64,000 bases of DNA from assembly GCA_027487835.1 (NCBI GenBank), contig JAIYCU010000044.1, forward strand, positions 186,001 to 250,000. The letters are read 5' to 3'. The notes beneath the pieces are model-generated. The model did not search any database. It was not told where the DNA came from and saw nothing but the letters and a program-made list of their open reading frames with translations. Source of the stretch: Bacteroidota bacterium. GTDB lineage: Bacteria > Bacteroidota > Bacteroidia > UKL13-3. Below, in pieces: positions 17,651 to 26,984 of this stretch. Within the stretch, counting starts at the first letter, position 1. Every line of letters starts with the position of its first letter. A program made the position numbers and the translations under genes.

Positions 17651-18054
17651 TGACAGAAGTTAAAAGATTAGAATTTCCTAAAATATTAGATCCTCGCGGT
17701 AACCTCACCTTTATTGAATATCCGCTACATTTACCATTTGATATTAAACGGGTTTTCTACACTTACGATGTGCCAGGTGGTGTGCAAAGAGGAGGGCATG
17801 CATATAAAACTCAATCCGAGGTAATTATTGCCCTAAGTGGTAGTTTTGATGTGGTAGTTACACTAGATTCAGGAGAAGAAGAGCGATTATCTTTAAATCG
17901 TTCTTACTTTGGATTGTTATTGCCGCCATTAACTTGGCGTCATCTTGAGAACTTTTCTACCAACGCACTAGGTTTACATTTGTCTAGTGTTGCCTATGAT
18001 AGTAATGATTATGTTTATGATTTTGAATCTTTAATACAATTGAAGAATGCATAA
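17650..18054 (+). CDS. FdtA/QdtA-family cupin, copy 1 (second motif His replaced by Tyr)
   Basis: The 134-residue cupin has the family layout: LDPRGNLTFIEY, IKRVFYTYDVPGGVQRGGHAYK (residues about 31-52), ALSGSFDVVV and LLLPPLTWRHLENFS. The family converts dTDP-4-keto-6-deoxyglucose to the 3-keto isomer. The usual HxH pair reads HAY here, while the next gene keeps HGH. Copy 1 may therefore differ in stereochemistry, act in a heterodimer or have lost catalysis. Its end overlaps copy 2 by 8 nt. Confidence 0.82.
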   Translation: MTEVKRLEFPKILDPRGNLTFIEYPLHLPFDIKRVFYTYDVPGGVQRGGHAYKTQSEVIIALSGSFDVVVTLDSGEEERLSLNRSYFGLLLPPLTWRHLENFSTNALGLHLSSVAYDSNDYVYDFESLIQLKNA

Positions 18055-18466
18055 ATCAAGCGTATTTGATTGTACCCTTTTACAGTTTTCTATTAACCAT
18101 AGAGAGGTAGGAAATATTACTGCAATTAATGAGAATTGTGAGGTTCCATTTGCCATTAAAAGAGTCTATTATTTATATGATGTGCCCGGGGGAGAGTCAA
18201 GGGGCGGGCATGGACATAAAGCCTTACAACAGTTAATTGTTGCTGCTAGTGGGAGTTTTGATGTAGTTGTTAATGATGGAAGAGTTAAACGCACCTTTAG
18301 CCTTTCAAGACCCAATGTTGGATTATTAATGCCTCCCGGTTTGTGGCGCGAGCTAGATAACTTCTCAAGTGGTTCCATTTGTTTAGTTTTAGCATCCTTA
18401 CCCTATGATGAACAAGATTATTTAAGAGATTACCAAACCTATTTAGATTGGAAATTCAAAGCTTAA
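18047..18466 (+). CDS. dTDP-4-keto-6-deoxyhexose 3,4-ketoisomerase (FdtA/QdtA family), copy 2
   Basis: The 139-residue cupin is a clear paralog of the gene before it, with IKRVYYLYDVPGGESRGGH, GHKALQQLIVAASGSFDVVV and LLMPPGLWRELDNFS. It keeps both histidines (HGH near residues 56-58), as in characterised FdtA/QdtA. It probably makes the 3-keto intermediate for Fuc3NAc or Qui3NAc. The aminotransferase at 20006 and the acetyltransferase at 19509 complete the pathway. It overlaps the downstream FemAB-like gene by 19 nt. Confidence 0.85.
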   Translation: MHKSSVFDCTLLQFSINHREVGNITAINENCEVPFAIKRVYYLYDVPGGESRGGHGHKALQQLIVAASGSFDVVVNDGRVKRTFSLSRPNVGLLMPPGLWRELDNFSSGSICLVLASLPYDEQDYLRDYQTYLDWKFKA

Positions 18467-19389
18467 CATACGAAAAATATCAGGATACCTTTCCTGCTTT
18501 TTATCACGTTTTTAATTCTGCTGCATTTGCTAAGCACAATGAAGCTAAATGTGAAGAGGTTCTGTTTCTTGGTTTTTTTAAAGACAATAAACCCCGTTTA
18601 GGTTTAACTGCAGGCATTAGAAATGGTTGCTTAAATAGTCCTTTTTCAGCCCCATTTGGTGGCTTTACTTTTTTAAAGGAAGACGTGAAGATTGGCTATT
18701 TAGATGAGGCATTGATTGCCTTAGAGAAGTTTGCAAAGGAAAAGGGCTTAACTAATATTAAAATGGTTTTGCCACCAGATTGTTACCATCGCAGTTTTAT
18801 TTCAAAGCAAATAAATGCTTTACAACGATCCGCCTATTTAACTCCTTACATTGATTTGAACTACCAGTTTTTTACAAAGGATTTCACCGAAAATTACTTG
18901 AATGAAATTTGGTATAATGCAAAAAAAAATTACAACCGAGCAATAAAAAGCACACTAAGATTTCAAAAGCAGGAAACAATTGAGGGTAAAAGGCATGTGT
19001 ATAATATTGTTGCAAGAAACAGAGCAAGTAGAGGTTTTCCTTTACGAATGACTTGGGAACAAGTTTGGTCAACCGCTGAAATTGTTCAAGCAGATTTTTT
19101 CCTTGTTACAAATATTAATGAAGAAGCAATTGCCTCGGCCATTGTGTTTCATGTAGCTTCCAAAATTGTTCAAGTCATTTATTGGGGTGATTTGCCAGAG
19201 TTTGCAGAACTAAAGACCATGAATTTTTTGTCCTATTCAGTTTTTGCATATTATAAAAATGAGGGAGTGGAGCTTATAGATATTGGCCCTTCCACAGAAA
19301 GTGGAATTCCCAATTTCGGTCTTTGCGAATTCAAAGAAAGTATAGGTTGTGAAATTTCTACAAAATTAAGTTTCTTAAAGGCCATTTAA
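18448..19389 (+). CDS. FemAB/GNAT-fold acyl- or aminoacyltransferase-like protein
   Basis: The 313-residue protein starts at TTG inside the end of the cupin gene. Features of the FemAB-like group are a central NEIWYNAKKNYNRAIKS basic segment (near 160), an ASAIVFHVASKIVQVIYWG strand pair, and the ending DIGPSTESGIPNFGLCEFK. These enzymes move acyl or aminoacyl groups to amino sugars or peptides. Its place inside the 3-amino-sugar block suggests it N-acylates a nucleotide sugar or lipid-linked sugar. The donor is unknown. Confidence 0.65.
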   Translation: MEIQSLTYEKYQDTFPAFYHVFNSAAFAKHNEAKCEEVLFLGFFKDNKPRLGLTAGIRNGCLNSPFSAPFGGFTFLKEDVKIGYLDEALIALEKFAKEKGLTNIKMVLPPDCYHRSFISKQINALQRSAYLTPYIDLNYQFFTKDFTENYLNEIWYNAKKNYNRAIKSTLRFQKQETIEGKRHVYNIVARNRASRGFPLRMTWEQVWSTAEIVQADFFLVTNINEEAIASAIVFHVASKIVQVIYWGDLPEFAELKTMNFLSYSVFAYYKNEGVELIDIGPSTESGIPNFGLCEFKESIGCEISTKLSFLKAI

Positions 19390-19508
19390 GTTAAAATGTT
19401 GGTTACCTATTTTTTCTTTTTTCTGGCTTAGCTGCTATTTTTATTGAATAGTAAACTTACCTAAAAGACATTTTAGAGTCAAATCAAAATTGTAAATAAT
19501 AAGTTAAT

Positions 19509-20009
19509 ATGGAGAATGTTGGCAATATATTAGGAGACAATGTTAAAATAAACGAAAGCGCTAGTGTAAACCATACCAGTGTTGGTTCAAATACTAAAAT
19601 TGCGAAGCGTTGTTCTATTTTTGGTCATCCTGATTTTCCATTAAAAATTGGAGAAGGAAGTTACTTTGGAATGAATAGCATTTGTGAAGGTTTTAATGCA
19701 CCAGTTTCAATTGGAAGTTTTGTGAGTTGCGCCCAGAATGTAAACATTATGTCTGGGTCAGGGCCAAATGCTTCAGAAAGAATGCAGCGGATATTTCCAA
19801 TCAAAACAGGAGAAGTTAATATTGGAAATCACACTTGGATTGGTGCAAGCGCAATAATTTTACCTGGAGTTACTTTGGGGGATTTTTGCTTTGTTCATGC
19901 AAATTCTGTTGTTAATACTTCATTCCCTGATTTTTCAATTATTGGCGGTGTTCCTGCAAAATTAATTAGAACATTTACTGATTTAGAAAAAGAAATATTA
20001 TCAAAATGA
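19509..20009 (+). CDS. Left-handed beta-helix acetyltransferase (FdtC/WbbJ-like)
   Basis: The 166-residue protein is built of hexapeptide repeats ([23 protein letters not shown]). A typical end follows ([19 protein letters not shown] ... [13 protein letters not shown]). Size and position next to a sugar 3-aminotransferase and a 3,4-ketoisomerase make it the probable N-acetyltransferase for a dTDP-3-amino-3,6-dideoxyhexose. It overlaps the aminotransferase by 4 nt. A role as O-acetyltransferase remains possible. The 119-nt gap before it has no clear promoter. Confidence 0.75.
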   Translation: MENVGNILGDNVKINESASVNHTSVGSNTKIAKRCSIFGHPDFPLKIGEGSYFGMNSICEGFNAPVSIGSFVSCAQNVNIMSGSGPNASERMQRIFPIKTGEVNIGNHTWIGASAIILPGVTLGDFCFVHANSVVNTSFPDFSIIGGVPAKLIRTFTDLEKEILSK

Positions 20010-21112
20010 TTAAGTTTTTAGATTTAGAAAAAATAAATGCCTTGCATCAAAACGCTTTAAAAGTTGCCGCCGAAAGGGTAATAAACTCTGGCTGGTACTT
20101 AATGGGTAAGGAGTTAAGTGCTTTTGAAGAAAAATTATGCACCCTTACTGATGCAAAACACAGCATAGGTGTTGCGAATGGTTTAGATGCTTTGCGTCTT
20201 ATTTTAAGGGCCTATATCGAAATGGGTTTTATGCAAGCAGGAGATGAAGTCATTGTTCCAGCAAACACTTATATCGCAAGTGTTTTGGCTATTACAGATA
20301 ATCATTTGGTGCCAGTTTTGGTCGAACCAAACCTCGATACTTTTAATTTAGATATAGACCTTATAGAAAAGCATATTACTGAAAAAACCAAAGCTATCTT
20401 ATTGGTTCATTTATATGGTAGAGTGTGTTGGTCTGAACAATTGGTTACCCTAAAGGACAAGTATAAGCTTAAAATTATTGAAGACAATGCCCAGGCCATT
20501 GGCGCGCAATGGAAGGGAATCGCCACTGGTAACTTAGGTGATGCAGCTGGATTTAGCTTTTATCCTGGTAAAAACTTAGGTGCACTAGGAGATGGAGGCG
20601 CAGTAACCACTAATGATGATAACCTTGCAAGTTTGGTAAGAAGTATTGGTAATTATGGAAGTAAAGTTAAATATCAAAACGAATTTAAAGGACTAAATTC
20701 AAGATTAGATGAAATTCAGGCTGCGTTTTTAGGAGTTAAAATTGATTACATTAATCAAGAAAATAATAGAAGGAAAGAGATTGCCAATTTGTATCAAAGC
20801 AATATTTCAAATCCATTGGTTCAGCTTCCAATTATTCCAAGTGATCAAAGAGAGCATGTTTGGCATTTATATGTTATCAAAACCAAACAAAGAGAAAGAC
20901 TTCAAGCCTATTTGACTGAAAAGGGAATTCAAACCTTAATACATTATCCTATCCCACCACATAAACAATTGGCTTATAAAGAATATAATCATCTTAGCTT
21001 TCCTTTAACCGAGGCTATTCATGAAGAGGTTTTAAGCCTTCCAATTAGTCCTGTTTTAACCGATGCTGAAGTTGAGCTGGTTATAAATGTTTTGAATAAT
21101 TTTGGAGTTTAA
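20006..21112 (+). CDS. Sugar aminotransferase, DegT/DnrJ/EryC1 family (FdtB/QdtB-like)
   Basis: The 368-residue PLP enzyme has [15 protein letters not shown] with the cofactor-binding Asp/Gln and the Schiff-base Lys189 in [16 protein letters not shown], which is the FdtB/QdtB/DesV-type signature. It would add an amino group from glutamate to C3 of dTDP-3-keto-6-deoxyhexose. With the upstream cupin and acetyltransferase it makes a dTDP-Fuc3NAc/Qui3NAc-type donor. The preceding steps (RmlA, RmlB) are not encoded in this window. Confidence 0.87.
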   Translation: MIKFLDLEKINALHQNALKVAAERVINSGWYLMGKELSAFEEKLCTLTDAKHSIGVANGLDALRLILRAYIEMGFMQAGDEVIVPANTYIASVLAITDNHLVPVLVEPNLDTFNLDIDLIEKHITEKTKAILLVHLYGRVCWSEQLVTLKDKYKLKIIEDNAQAIGAQWKGIATGNLGDAAGFSFYPGKNLGALGDGGAVTTNDDNLASLVRSIGNYGSKVKYQNEFKGLNSRLDEIQAAFLGVKIDYINQENNRRKEIANLYQSNISNPLVQLPIIPSDQREHVWHLYVIKTKQRERLQAYLTEKGIQTLIHYPIPPHKQLAYKEYNHLSFPLTEAIHEEVLSLPISPVLTDAEVELVINVLNNFGV

Positions 21113-21115
21113 ATC

Positions 21116-21982
21116 ATGAGCATCTCGAAGTTCTTGGAAAAAAAGGATTGGGATATTGTGGTAGATGCAAATGCCTCTTTTTTTTCACTTAAATTTAAGG
21201 AATTAACGCATTATAAAGATTTACTTTATCTGTTAGTTAGAAGAGACTTTGTTTTTATCTATAAACAAACGATTCTTGGTCCAATATGGTTGTTTTTGCA
21301 ACCTTTATTAACTACTTTAGTTTTTTTGTTTATTTTTGGTCGTGTGGCTGGAATGAGCACAGGTGATGTTCCTAAACCACTGTTTTATCTGACAGGAATA
21401 ATCGCATGGTCGTTTTTTTCAGAAAGTTTAACCAAAACAGCAAATGTTTTTACCATCAATGCACCAATTTTTGGAAAAGTATATTTTCCAAGGATAATTG
21501 TTCCTATTAGTAATATCATTGGTAGTTTTATACGATTGGTAATTCAACTAGTCTTGTTATTCTTGGTTATGATATATTTTAACCAAACAGCAGGTTTTAA
21601 ATTTGAATTTAGTATTGGACTGTTTTTTCTTCCCTTTTTATTTTTATTGTTAGGTATATTTGGATTAGGAATTGGATTATTGTTTTCAGCATTAACTACA
21701 AAATACAGAGACTTGTCTCATTTGTTGTTGTTTGGTGTTCAATTGTTAATGTTTGCTTCTCCAGTAATTTTCCCCTTAAGTGCCACACCTAAACCTTTAA
21801 TAAAAATAATGAGCTATAATCCTTTATCTGCTATTTTTGAATCTATTCGATTTTATTTATTAGGCACAGGAGAAGTTGTTGGTTTAAATTTACTTTATGC
21901 CATCGTTTTTTGTATAGTCAGCTTAGTTTTAGGCATACTTGTTTTTAACAAGGCTGAAAAAAGTTTTATTGATACGATATAA
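21116..21982 (+). CDS. wzm: ABC-2 polysaccharide export permease (Wzm)
   Basis: The 288-residue protein has six membrane segments. YKDLLYLLVRRDFVFIYKQTILGPIW near residue 36 is the typical cytoplasmic entry motif of Wzm/TagG/KpsM permeases. It forms the inner-membrane channel for a finished undecaprenyl-linked glycan. It starts 3 nt after the aminotransferase and precedes wzt by 32 nt. Confidence 0.9.
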   Translation: MSISKFLEKKDWDIVVDANASFFSLKFKELTHYKDLLYLLVRRDFVFIYKQTILGPIWLFLQPLLTTLVFLFIFGRVAGMSTGDVPKPLFYLTGIIAWSFFSESLTKTANVFTINAPIFGKVYFPRIIVPISNIIGSFIRLVIQLVLLFLVMIYFNQTAGFKFEFSIGLFFLPFLFLLLGIFGLGIGLLFSALTTKYRDLSHLLLFGVQLLMFASPVIFPLSATPKPLIKIMSYNPLSAIFESIRFYLLGTGEVVGLNLLYAIVFCIVSLVLGILVFNKAEKSFIDTI

Positions 21983-22014
21983 TAGGTATTTTATAATAAT
22001 TTAACAGAAATCAA

Positions 22015-23310
22015 TTGGATTCAATATTAGAAGTAAATAATATTTCCAAACTCTACAGATTGGGTGAAATTGGGACAGGAACCTTAGGTAATGATTTAAA
22101 AAGATGGTTTCAAAAAACAATTTTACAGCAACAAGATCCCTATTTAAAGATAGGTAAAGAGAATAATAGGAATATAATGGAAGAGGGTGATGTATTTTAC
22201 AGCCTAAATGACATTTCATTTTCCATCAGGCAGGGAGAATCTCTTGGAATAATTGGACGAAATGGCGCAGGTAAAAGTACCCTTTTAAAAATCCTATCTA
22301 GAATAACTAGTCCAACAACTGGAAGTTTGAAAATTAAGGGTAGGGTAACAAGTTTGTTGGAAGTTGGAACCGGGTTTCATCCAGATTTAACAGGAAGAGA
22401 AAACATTTTTTTAAATGGTGCTATTCTTGGAATGAGGAAAAAAGAGATAGCTAGAAAATTGGATAGTATTATTGATTTCAGTGGAATCGGTAGTTTTATT
22501 GATACACCAGTTAGGCGGTATAGCAGCGGAATGTATGTTCGTTTAGCATTTTCGGTTGCGGCGCATCTGGAAAGTGAAATTTTGATTTTAGATGAAGTTT
22601 TATCAGTTGGAGATTTTGAATTTCAGAAAAAATGTACTGATAAAATGAATGAGTTGAAAAACGCAGAAGGTAAAACCATAATTTTAGTTAGTCATAATAT
22701 AGATGCGATACGCACATTTTGTAAGAAATCTTTATTCCTTGAAAATGGGCGTTTGAAAATGTTTGATGAGACCAATTTAGTTGCCGATGCATACATGCGC
22801 GTGCATCATGAGGGGTTTGAATATAAAACCAATTTAGTTGAAATTAAATTTCAATCAAAAAGCTTTGATATAATCAATTTTGGAATAAGAAATGGGGAGT
22901 GTCCTCCTTTTGATAAGCCAATCTCTAGAGATAAAAGTATTCGTTTTGAATTTAATTACATCAAAAAAACTGTAGCTGAAAATAATTTTGTAGTATTCAA
23001 ATATAAGGACATTGAAGGCAATTACATTTGCACAATGGATTCCTACAACCAATTGCTAATTGATAAGCAGGGAGAAGGACGCGTGGTTATGAAAACGCAT
23101 CCATTTTTCTTTAATACAGGTAAATATAGAGTGGACTTGTTTATTCATGGGATTTTTGAGGATGGAGTAAGGCCAATCTTTGAACAAAGAGATATTCTAA
23201 ACTTTGAAGTGGTTGCCTCAACCATGTTGTTTTCTGAGAATTTAGGGGTTGATGAAGGTTATTTGCACCCTGTAACAAATTGGAGAATCGAAGAAAATAA
23301 CCAAGTTTAA
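22015..23310 (+). CDS. wzt: ABC-2 polysaccharide export ATPase with C-terminal domain (Wzt)
   Basis: The 431-residue protein starts at TTG. Its ABC domain has Walker A GRNGAGKST near 84, signature RRYSSGMYVRLAF and Walker B ILILDEVLSVGD. It carries the insert found in Wzt/TagH enzymes between residues 25 and 70. Residues from about 255 form an extra beta-rich domain like the carbohydrate-binding Wzt C-domain, which in other species recognises a modified non-reducing end. That suggests the exported glycan carries a terminal cap. Confidence 0.9.
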   Translation: MDSILEVNNISKLYRLGEIGTGTLGNDLKRWFQKTILQQQDPYLKIGKENNRNIMEEGDVFYSLNDISFSIRQGESLGIIGRNGAGKSTLLKILSRITSPTTGSLKIKGRVTSLLEVGTGFHPDLTGRENIFLNGAILGMRKKEIARKLDSIIDFSGIGSFIDTPVRRYSSGMYVRLAFSVAAHLESEILILDEVLSVGDFEFQKKCTDKMNELKNAEGKTIILVSHNIDAIRTFCKKSLFLENGRLKMFDETNLVADAYMRVHHEGFEYKTNLVEIKFQSKSFDIINFGIRNGECPPFDKPISRDKSIRFEFNYIKKTVAENNFVVFKYKDIEGNYICTMDSYNQLLIDKQGEGRVVMKTHPFFFNTGKYRVDLFIHGIFEDGVRPIFEQRDILNFEVVASTMLFSENLGVDEGYLHPVTNWRIEENNQV

Positions 23311-23360
23311 AGCAAGTTTATTTATTCAGTAGCTTACATTTTTTTTGAATAAAAAGGATT

Positions 23361-24779
23361 ATGAATACCATTTTCAAAGTTGAGAATTTAATAATAGGTG
23401 CTGGTCCAACCGGTTTAGGTTCGGCACATAGGTTTTATGAGTTAAATGTTTCAGACTGGCTTTTAATTGAAGGTGAACAATTTGCTGGAGGTTTAGCAAG
23501 CTCCTTTAAAGATAAAATGGGTTTCTTTTGGGACATCGGAGGCCATGTTCAATTTTCACATTATGAATATTTTGATGCAGCCATGGTTAAATTCCTCGGT
23601 GCAGATGGATGGCTTAAACACCAGAGAGAGTCATGGGTTTGGATGAGAAATAGGTTTATTCCATACCCCCTTCAAAATAATATTCACCGTTTACCGAAAG
23701 ATGATTTATTGGAGTGTTTGAATGGGATGGTTGAAATTACAGGTAAACAACTTGATTACAATAATTTTCAAGAATGGATTGAGGCCTATTTTGGTGTTGG
23801 CCTAGCCAAAGTTTTTATGGTACCCTATAACTTTAAGGTATGGGCATATTCTCCCTTAAAAATGAATGCCAAATGGGTAGGTGAGCGTGTCTCAGTGGTA
23901 AACTTAAAAAACGTTCTTAAGAATTTGGTAAACAATTCAGATGAAATATCTTGGGGACCAAACAGTACCTTTCAATTCCCAAAAGAGGGCGGAACTGGTG
24001 CCATTTGGAAAGCCTGTGCTGCATTACTTCCACAAGAAAAAATTCATTATGGTTCAAAAATCATTAAAATAGATTCAGAAAATAAAATAGTTTATACCGA
24101 TAACAATAACAAATACCACTATACCAATCTTATATCTACAATTCCACTCACAGAATTGGTAAGGCTTTCAGATCAGAAACAATTTGATGAAATTGTGGAA
24201 AGTGGTTTGCTTTATTCTAGTTCAAATATTATTGGATTGGGAATCAAGGGAAAGCCAAGTGATTTGCTCAAATCTAAATGTTGGATGTATTTTCCGGAAG
24301 ATAATTGTCCATTTTATAGAGTGACTGTTTTTAGTAATTATTCGCCAAATAATGTTCCAAATTCAGATGAATTTTGGTCGTTAATGTGTGAAGTTTCTGA
24401 GTCAAGAGATAAGCCAGTAAACCATAGTACGCTTGTAGAAGAAGTGATTCAAGGTTGCTTAAATACTAAATTGCTCGATAATAAGGATGATATTGTTTCT
24501 GTTTGGGATTATCATGCAAAGTATGGATACCCTACACCAGGAATGAATAGAGATAGAACCCTGGAAGAAATTATTCCATTCTTTGAAGCAGCTGATATAT
24601 TTTCTAGAGGGAGATTTGGAATGTGGAAATATGAAGTAAGTAATCAAGACCATTCATTTATGCAAGGTGTTGAAATTGCTGAAAGATTGGTAAATGGAAA
24701 TGAAGAAATAACAGCGTTTGACCCAAATTATGCAAATTCAAAAAAGCATGCATGGCCATTTGAAAAATGGAATAAGTAG
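23361..24779 (+). CDS. FAD/NAD-binding oxidoreductase, UDP-galactopyranose mutase-like
   Basis: The 472-residue protein has dinucleotide motif IIGAGPTGLGSAHRF (residues 11-25), LIEGEQFAGGLASS and a WDIGGHVQF segment. This resembles the amine oxidase/UGM-like flavoproteins common in LPS and capsule clusters. A true mutase role is not proven, since the length is above the roughly 370-390 residues of classic Glf. It may act on a nucleotide- or lipid-linked sugar. It is followed 10 nt later by a GT2 gene. Confidence 0.65.
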   Translation: MNTIFKVENLIIGAGPTGLGSAHRFYELNVSDWLLIEGEQFAGGLASSFKDKMGFFWDIGGHVQFSHYEYFDAAMVKFLGADGWLKHQRESWVWMRNRFIPYPLQNNIHRLPKDDLLECLNGMVEITGKQLDYNNFQEWIEAYFGVGLAKVFMVPYNFKVWAYSPLKMNAKWVGERVSVVNLKNVLKNLVNNSDEISWGPNSTFQFPKEGGTGAIWKACAALLPQEKIHYGSKIIKIDSENKIVYTDNNNKYHYTNLISTIPLTELVRLSDQKQFDEIVESGLLYSSSNIIGLGIKGKPSDLLKSKCWMYFPEDNCPFYRVTVFSNYSPNNVPNSDEFWSLMCEVSESRDKPVNHSTLVEEVIQGCLNTKLLDNKDDIVSVWDYHAKYGYPTPGMNRDRTLEEIIPFFEAADIFSRGRFGMWKYEVSNQDHSFMQGVEIAERLVNGNEEITAFDPNYANSKKHAWPFEKWNK

Positions 24780-24789
24780 TTTTCAAAAT

Positions 24790-25746
24790 ATGTTATTCAA
24801 AAAAGATAAAATTATTACGGCTCCTATAATTGAAAAAGTACCTGAAGGAGTAAAAAGGCCTAAATGGTCTGTAATGATTCCTACATATAATTGCGCAGAT
24901 TTTTTGAGAAAAACACTTGAGTCGGTTTTGAACCAAGATTTTGGAGAAGAATTAATGCAAATTGAGGTTGTAGATGATTGTTCAACTCTAGATAATCCCG
25001 AAGCAGTTGTAAATGAAATTGGAAAAGGTAGAGTCGGATTTTATAGAAAACCAAAAAACGCAGGCGCCATTGCAAATTTCAATACATGTATTGAAAGAAG
25101 TAAAGGTGAATTAGTGCATATTCTTCATGGTGATGATTGGGTTTTACCAGGCTATTATAACACTATCGAACAATACGCAGCCAATTTTCCGCATACTTCT
25201 TTATTCTCAACTCGCGTATTTTATACAGATGAAGCTGGAGTGGTTTTCAAAGAACTTCCCCGTGTTTTAGAATTTGAAAAAGAACCTTCGAAAAATATTA
25301 GCCAATTTTTAGAGTTGAACCCATTGTTGTTTCCAGGCGTTACAGTAAGAAGGGCTGCATATGAAAACTTAGGTGGTTTTAGATTAGAATTGGTACATAC
25401 AGCCGATTGGGAAATGTGGATTAGAGTTATCAATGAAAATGGAGGGCTCATATTACCTGAGATTTTAGCATGTTATAGAATGTTTGAAGGTAATGATACT
25501 TCCAAACTTGCAAAATCAGCAGAGAATTTGAATGATTATTTGAGATTAAGCAAATATTTTTCTCGGTATAATTCTTTTGAGCCTCAAAAATTCTTAGGAA
25601 TGGTTGATGAATTAGCGAAAAAACAATTGTCTTTATTCAATCGAATAGGTGATAAGGATGCTGTTAAAAAAAATTGGCAATTCATATTTAAGAATAGCGG
25701 TTTGAAAGAAAAGATTTCAATGATGCTTGGTGCTAAGCCATTTTAA
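24790..25746 (+). CDS. Glycosyltransferase family 2
   Basis: I place the start at the ATG at 24790 (protein MLFKKDKII...), because the longer frame from 24718 would overlap the flavoprotein by 62 nt. The GT-A motifs are WSVMIPTYNCADFL, VVDDCS and the DxD-like HGDDWVLPGYY. A later TADWEMWIRV (the acceptor/base region) is typical. The enzyme is cytoplasmic or membrane-peripheral and adds one sugar to the growing lipid-linked unit. Donor and acceptor cannot be told. Confidence 0.85.
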   Translation: MLFKKDKIITAPIIEKVPEGVKRPKWSVMIPTYNCADFLRKTLESVLNQDFGEELMQIEVVDDCSTLDNPEAVVNEIGKGRVGFYRKPKNAGAIANFNTCIERSKGELVHILHGDDWVLPGYYNTIEQYAANFPHTSLFSTRVFYTDEAGVVFKELPRVLEFEKEPSKNISQFLELNPLLFPGVTVRRAAYENLGGFRLELVHTADWEMWIRVINENGGLILPEILACYRMFEGNDTSKLAKSAENLNDYLRLSKYFSRYNSFEPQKFLGMVDELAKKQLSLFNRIGDKDAVKKNWQFIFKNSGLKEKISMMLGAKPF

Positions 25747-25815
25747 ATGTTTAGCGCAATAATTTATTTTGTTTCGGTTTGAACCAAATTTTTATGGAAT
25801 TGTATCAACTAAAGA

Positions 25816-26973
25816 ATGCAAAAAGGTAGAATAGCATTTATTGCAGCAATGGAAGGTGAGCCTTGGGGTGGAAGCGAGATTTTGTGGTCTAACACCGCCT
25901 TGAAATTTGCTAAGACAGGTCATTCTGTTTATGTATCAGTAAAAAAGTGGTATTACATTCCTAATCCAATAAAAGACTTAATCTCCAGTTCTGCTCAAGT
26001 TTCATTTAGAGACAATGAACCTAATCGATTTGAAATCATTTTACATGGAGCTTTAGGTAAGGATCCACTTGAAACAAAGTTTCGTAAGCAATGGAAAAAT
26101 ATAGCTTCGTTTCGACCAGATTTGATTATTATTTCAAGTGGTTCTGTAACTTGTGGAATTGCTTGGATGAAAAAATGTATTGAGTCAAATATCCCTTTTA
26201 TAACCATAGCACAATCAAACTTTGAGCAGTGGTGGTTTAAAGACCAACTCCAAATAGAACTCCAATCACTTTTTAATGGGGCTATTAAAAATTACTTTGT
26301 TTCAAAAGCAAACTTGAACTTATTTGAAGAACAATTAGGAATAAGACTAAAAAATGCAGAAGTTATATGGAATCCTGTAAAAATTAAGAATATAGATGAC
26401 TTGAAATGGCCATTGGATCATTCAGTTTATAAACTAGCTTGCGTTGCAAGACTTAATCCTGGCGCTAAAGGTCAAGACTTATTAATTAAGTTAATGAGTT
26501 TACCCAAATGGAAAGAAAGAAATATTCAAATTTGTTTTTATGGTGAGGGTGTTTTTGAAAATTCCCTACGCAATTTGGTTAAGATGTATGGTGTTGAAGA
26601 GAAAATAGTTTTTTCAGGATTCACCAATGATATTGAAGGTATTTGGAGCGAATGTCATGCCTTTGTTTTACCTTCAAGGTATGAAGGGCTTCCACTGGCC
26701 TTAATTGAGGCGATGCTTTGTAAAAGAATGCCAATCGTTACAAATGTAGCTGGCAATCCCGAAGTTGTAAAAGATGGCATAAATGGATATTTGGCCCAAA
26801 GTCCAACTGTTGAAGCATTGGATGAAGCTTTAGAAAGGGCTTGGATCAACAAAAATAATTGGGAAACAATTGGTTTAGAGGCTCAACATACAATTAGGAA
26901 ATTGATAAAAAAGGACCCAATTCTAGAATTTTACAACTTAATTGAGTTTCATTTAAATCAATCAATCAGTTAA
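25816..26973 (+). CDS. Glycosyltransferase family 4 (GT-B)
   Basis: The 385-residue protein has N-terminal EPWGGSEILWS (acceptor-side loop), ACVARLNPGAKGQDLL near 214, and the donor-site ExnE stretch FVLPSRYEGLPLALIEAML near 290. It probably retains the anomeric configuration, as GT4 enzymes do. It sits between a GT2 gene and an acyltransferase gene, in the co-directional run. Confidence 0.87.
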   Translation: MQKGRIAFIAAMEGEPWGGSEILWSNTALKFAKTGHSVYVSVKKWYYIPNPIKDLISSSAQVSFRDNEPNRFEIILHGALGKDPLETKFRKQWKNIASFRPDLIIISSGSVTCGIAWMKKCIESNIPFITIAQSNFEQWWFKDQLQIELQSLFNGAIKNYFVSKANLNLFEEQLGIRLKNAEVIWNPVKIKNIDDLKWPLDHSVYKLACVARLNPGAKGQDLLIKLMSLPKWKERNIQICFYGEGVFENSLRNLVKMYGVEEKIVFSGFTNDIEGIWSECHAFVLPSRYEGLPLALIEAMLCKRMPIVTNVAGNPEVVKDGINGYLAQSPTVEALDEALERAWINKNNWETIGLEAQHTIRKLIKKDPILEFYNLIEFHLNQSIS

Positions 26974-26984
26974 TTTTTTTAGTT

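Noticed and set aside
24718-24789. Upstream extension of the GT2 gene
   Set aside because: The longer frame would overlap the flavoprotein gene by 62 nt with no family similarity in the extra residues; the ATG at 24790 fits the family start.
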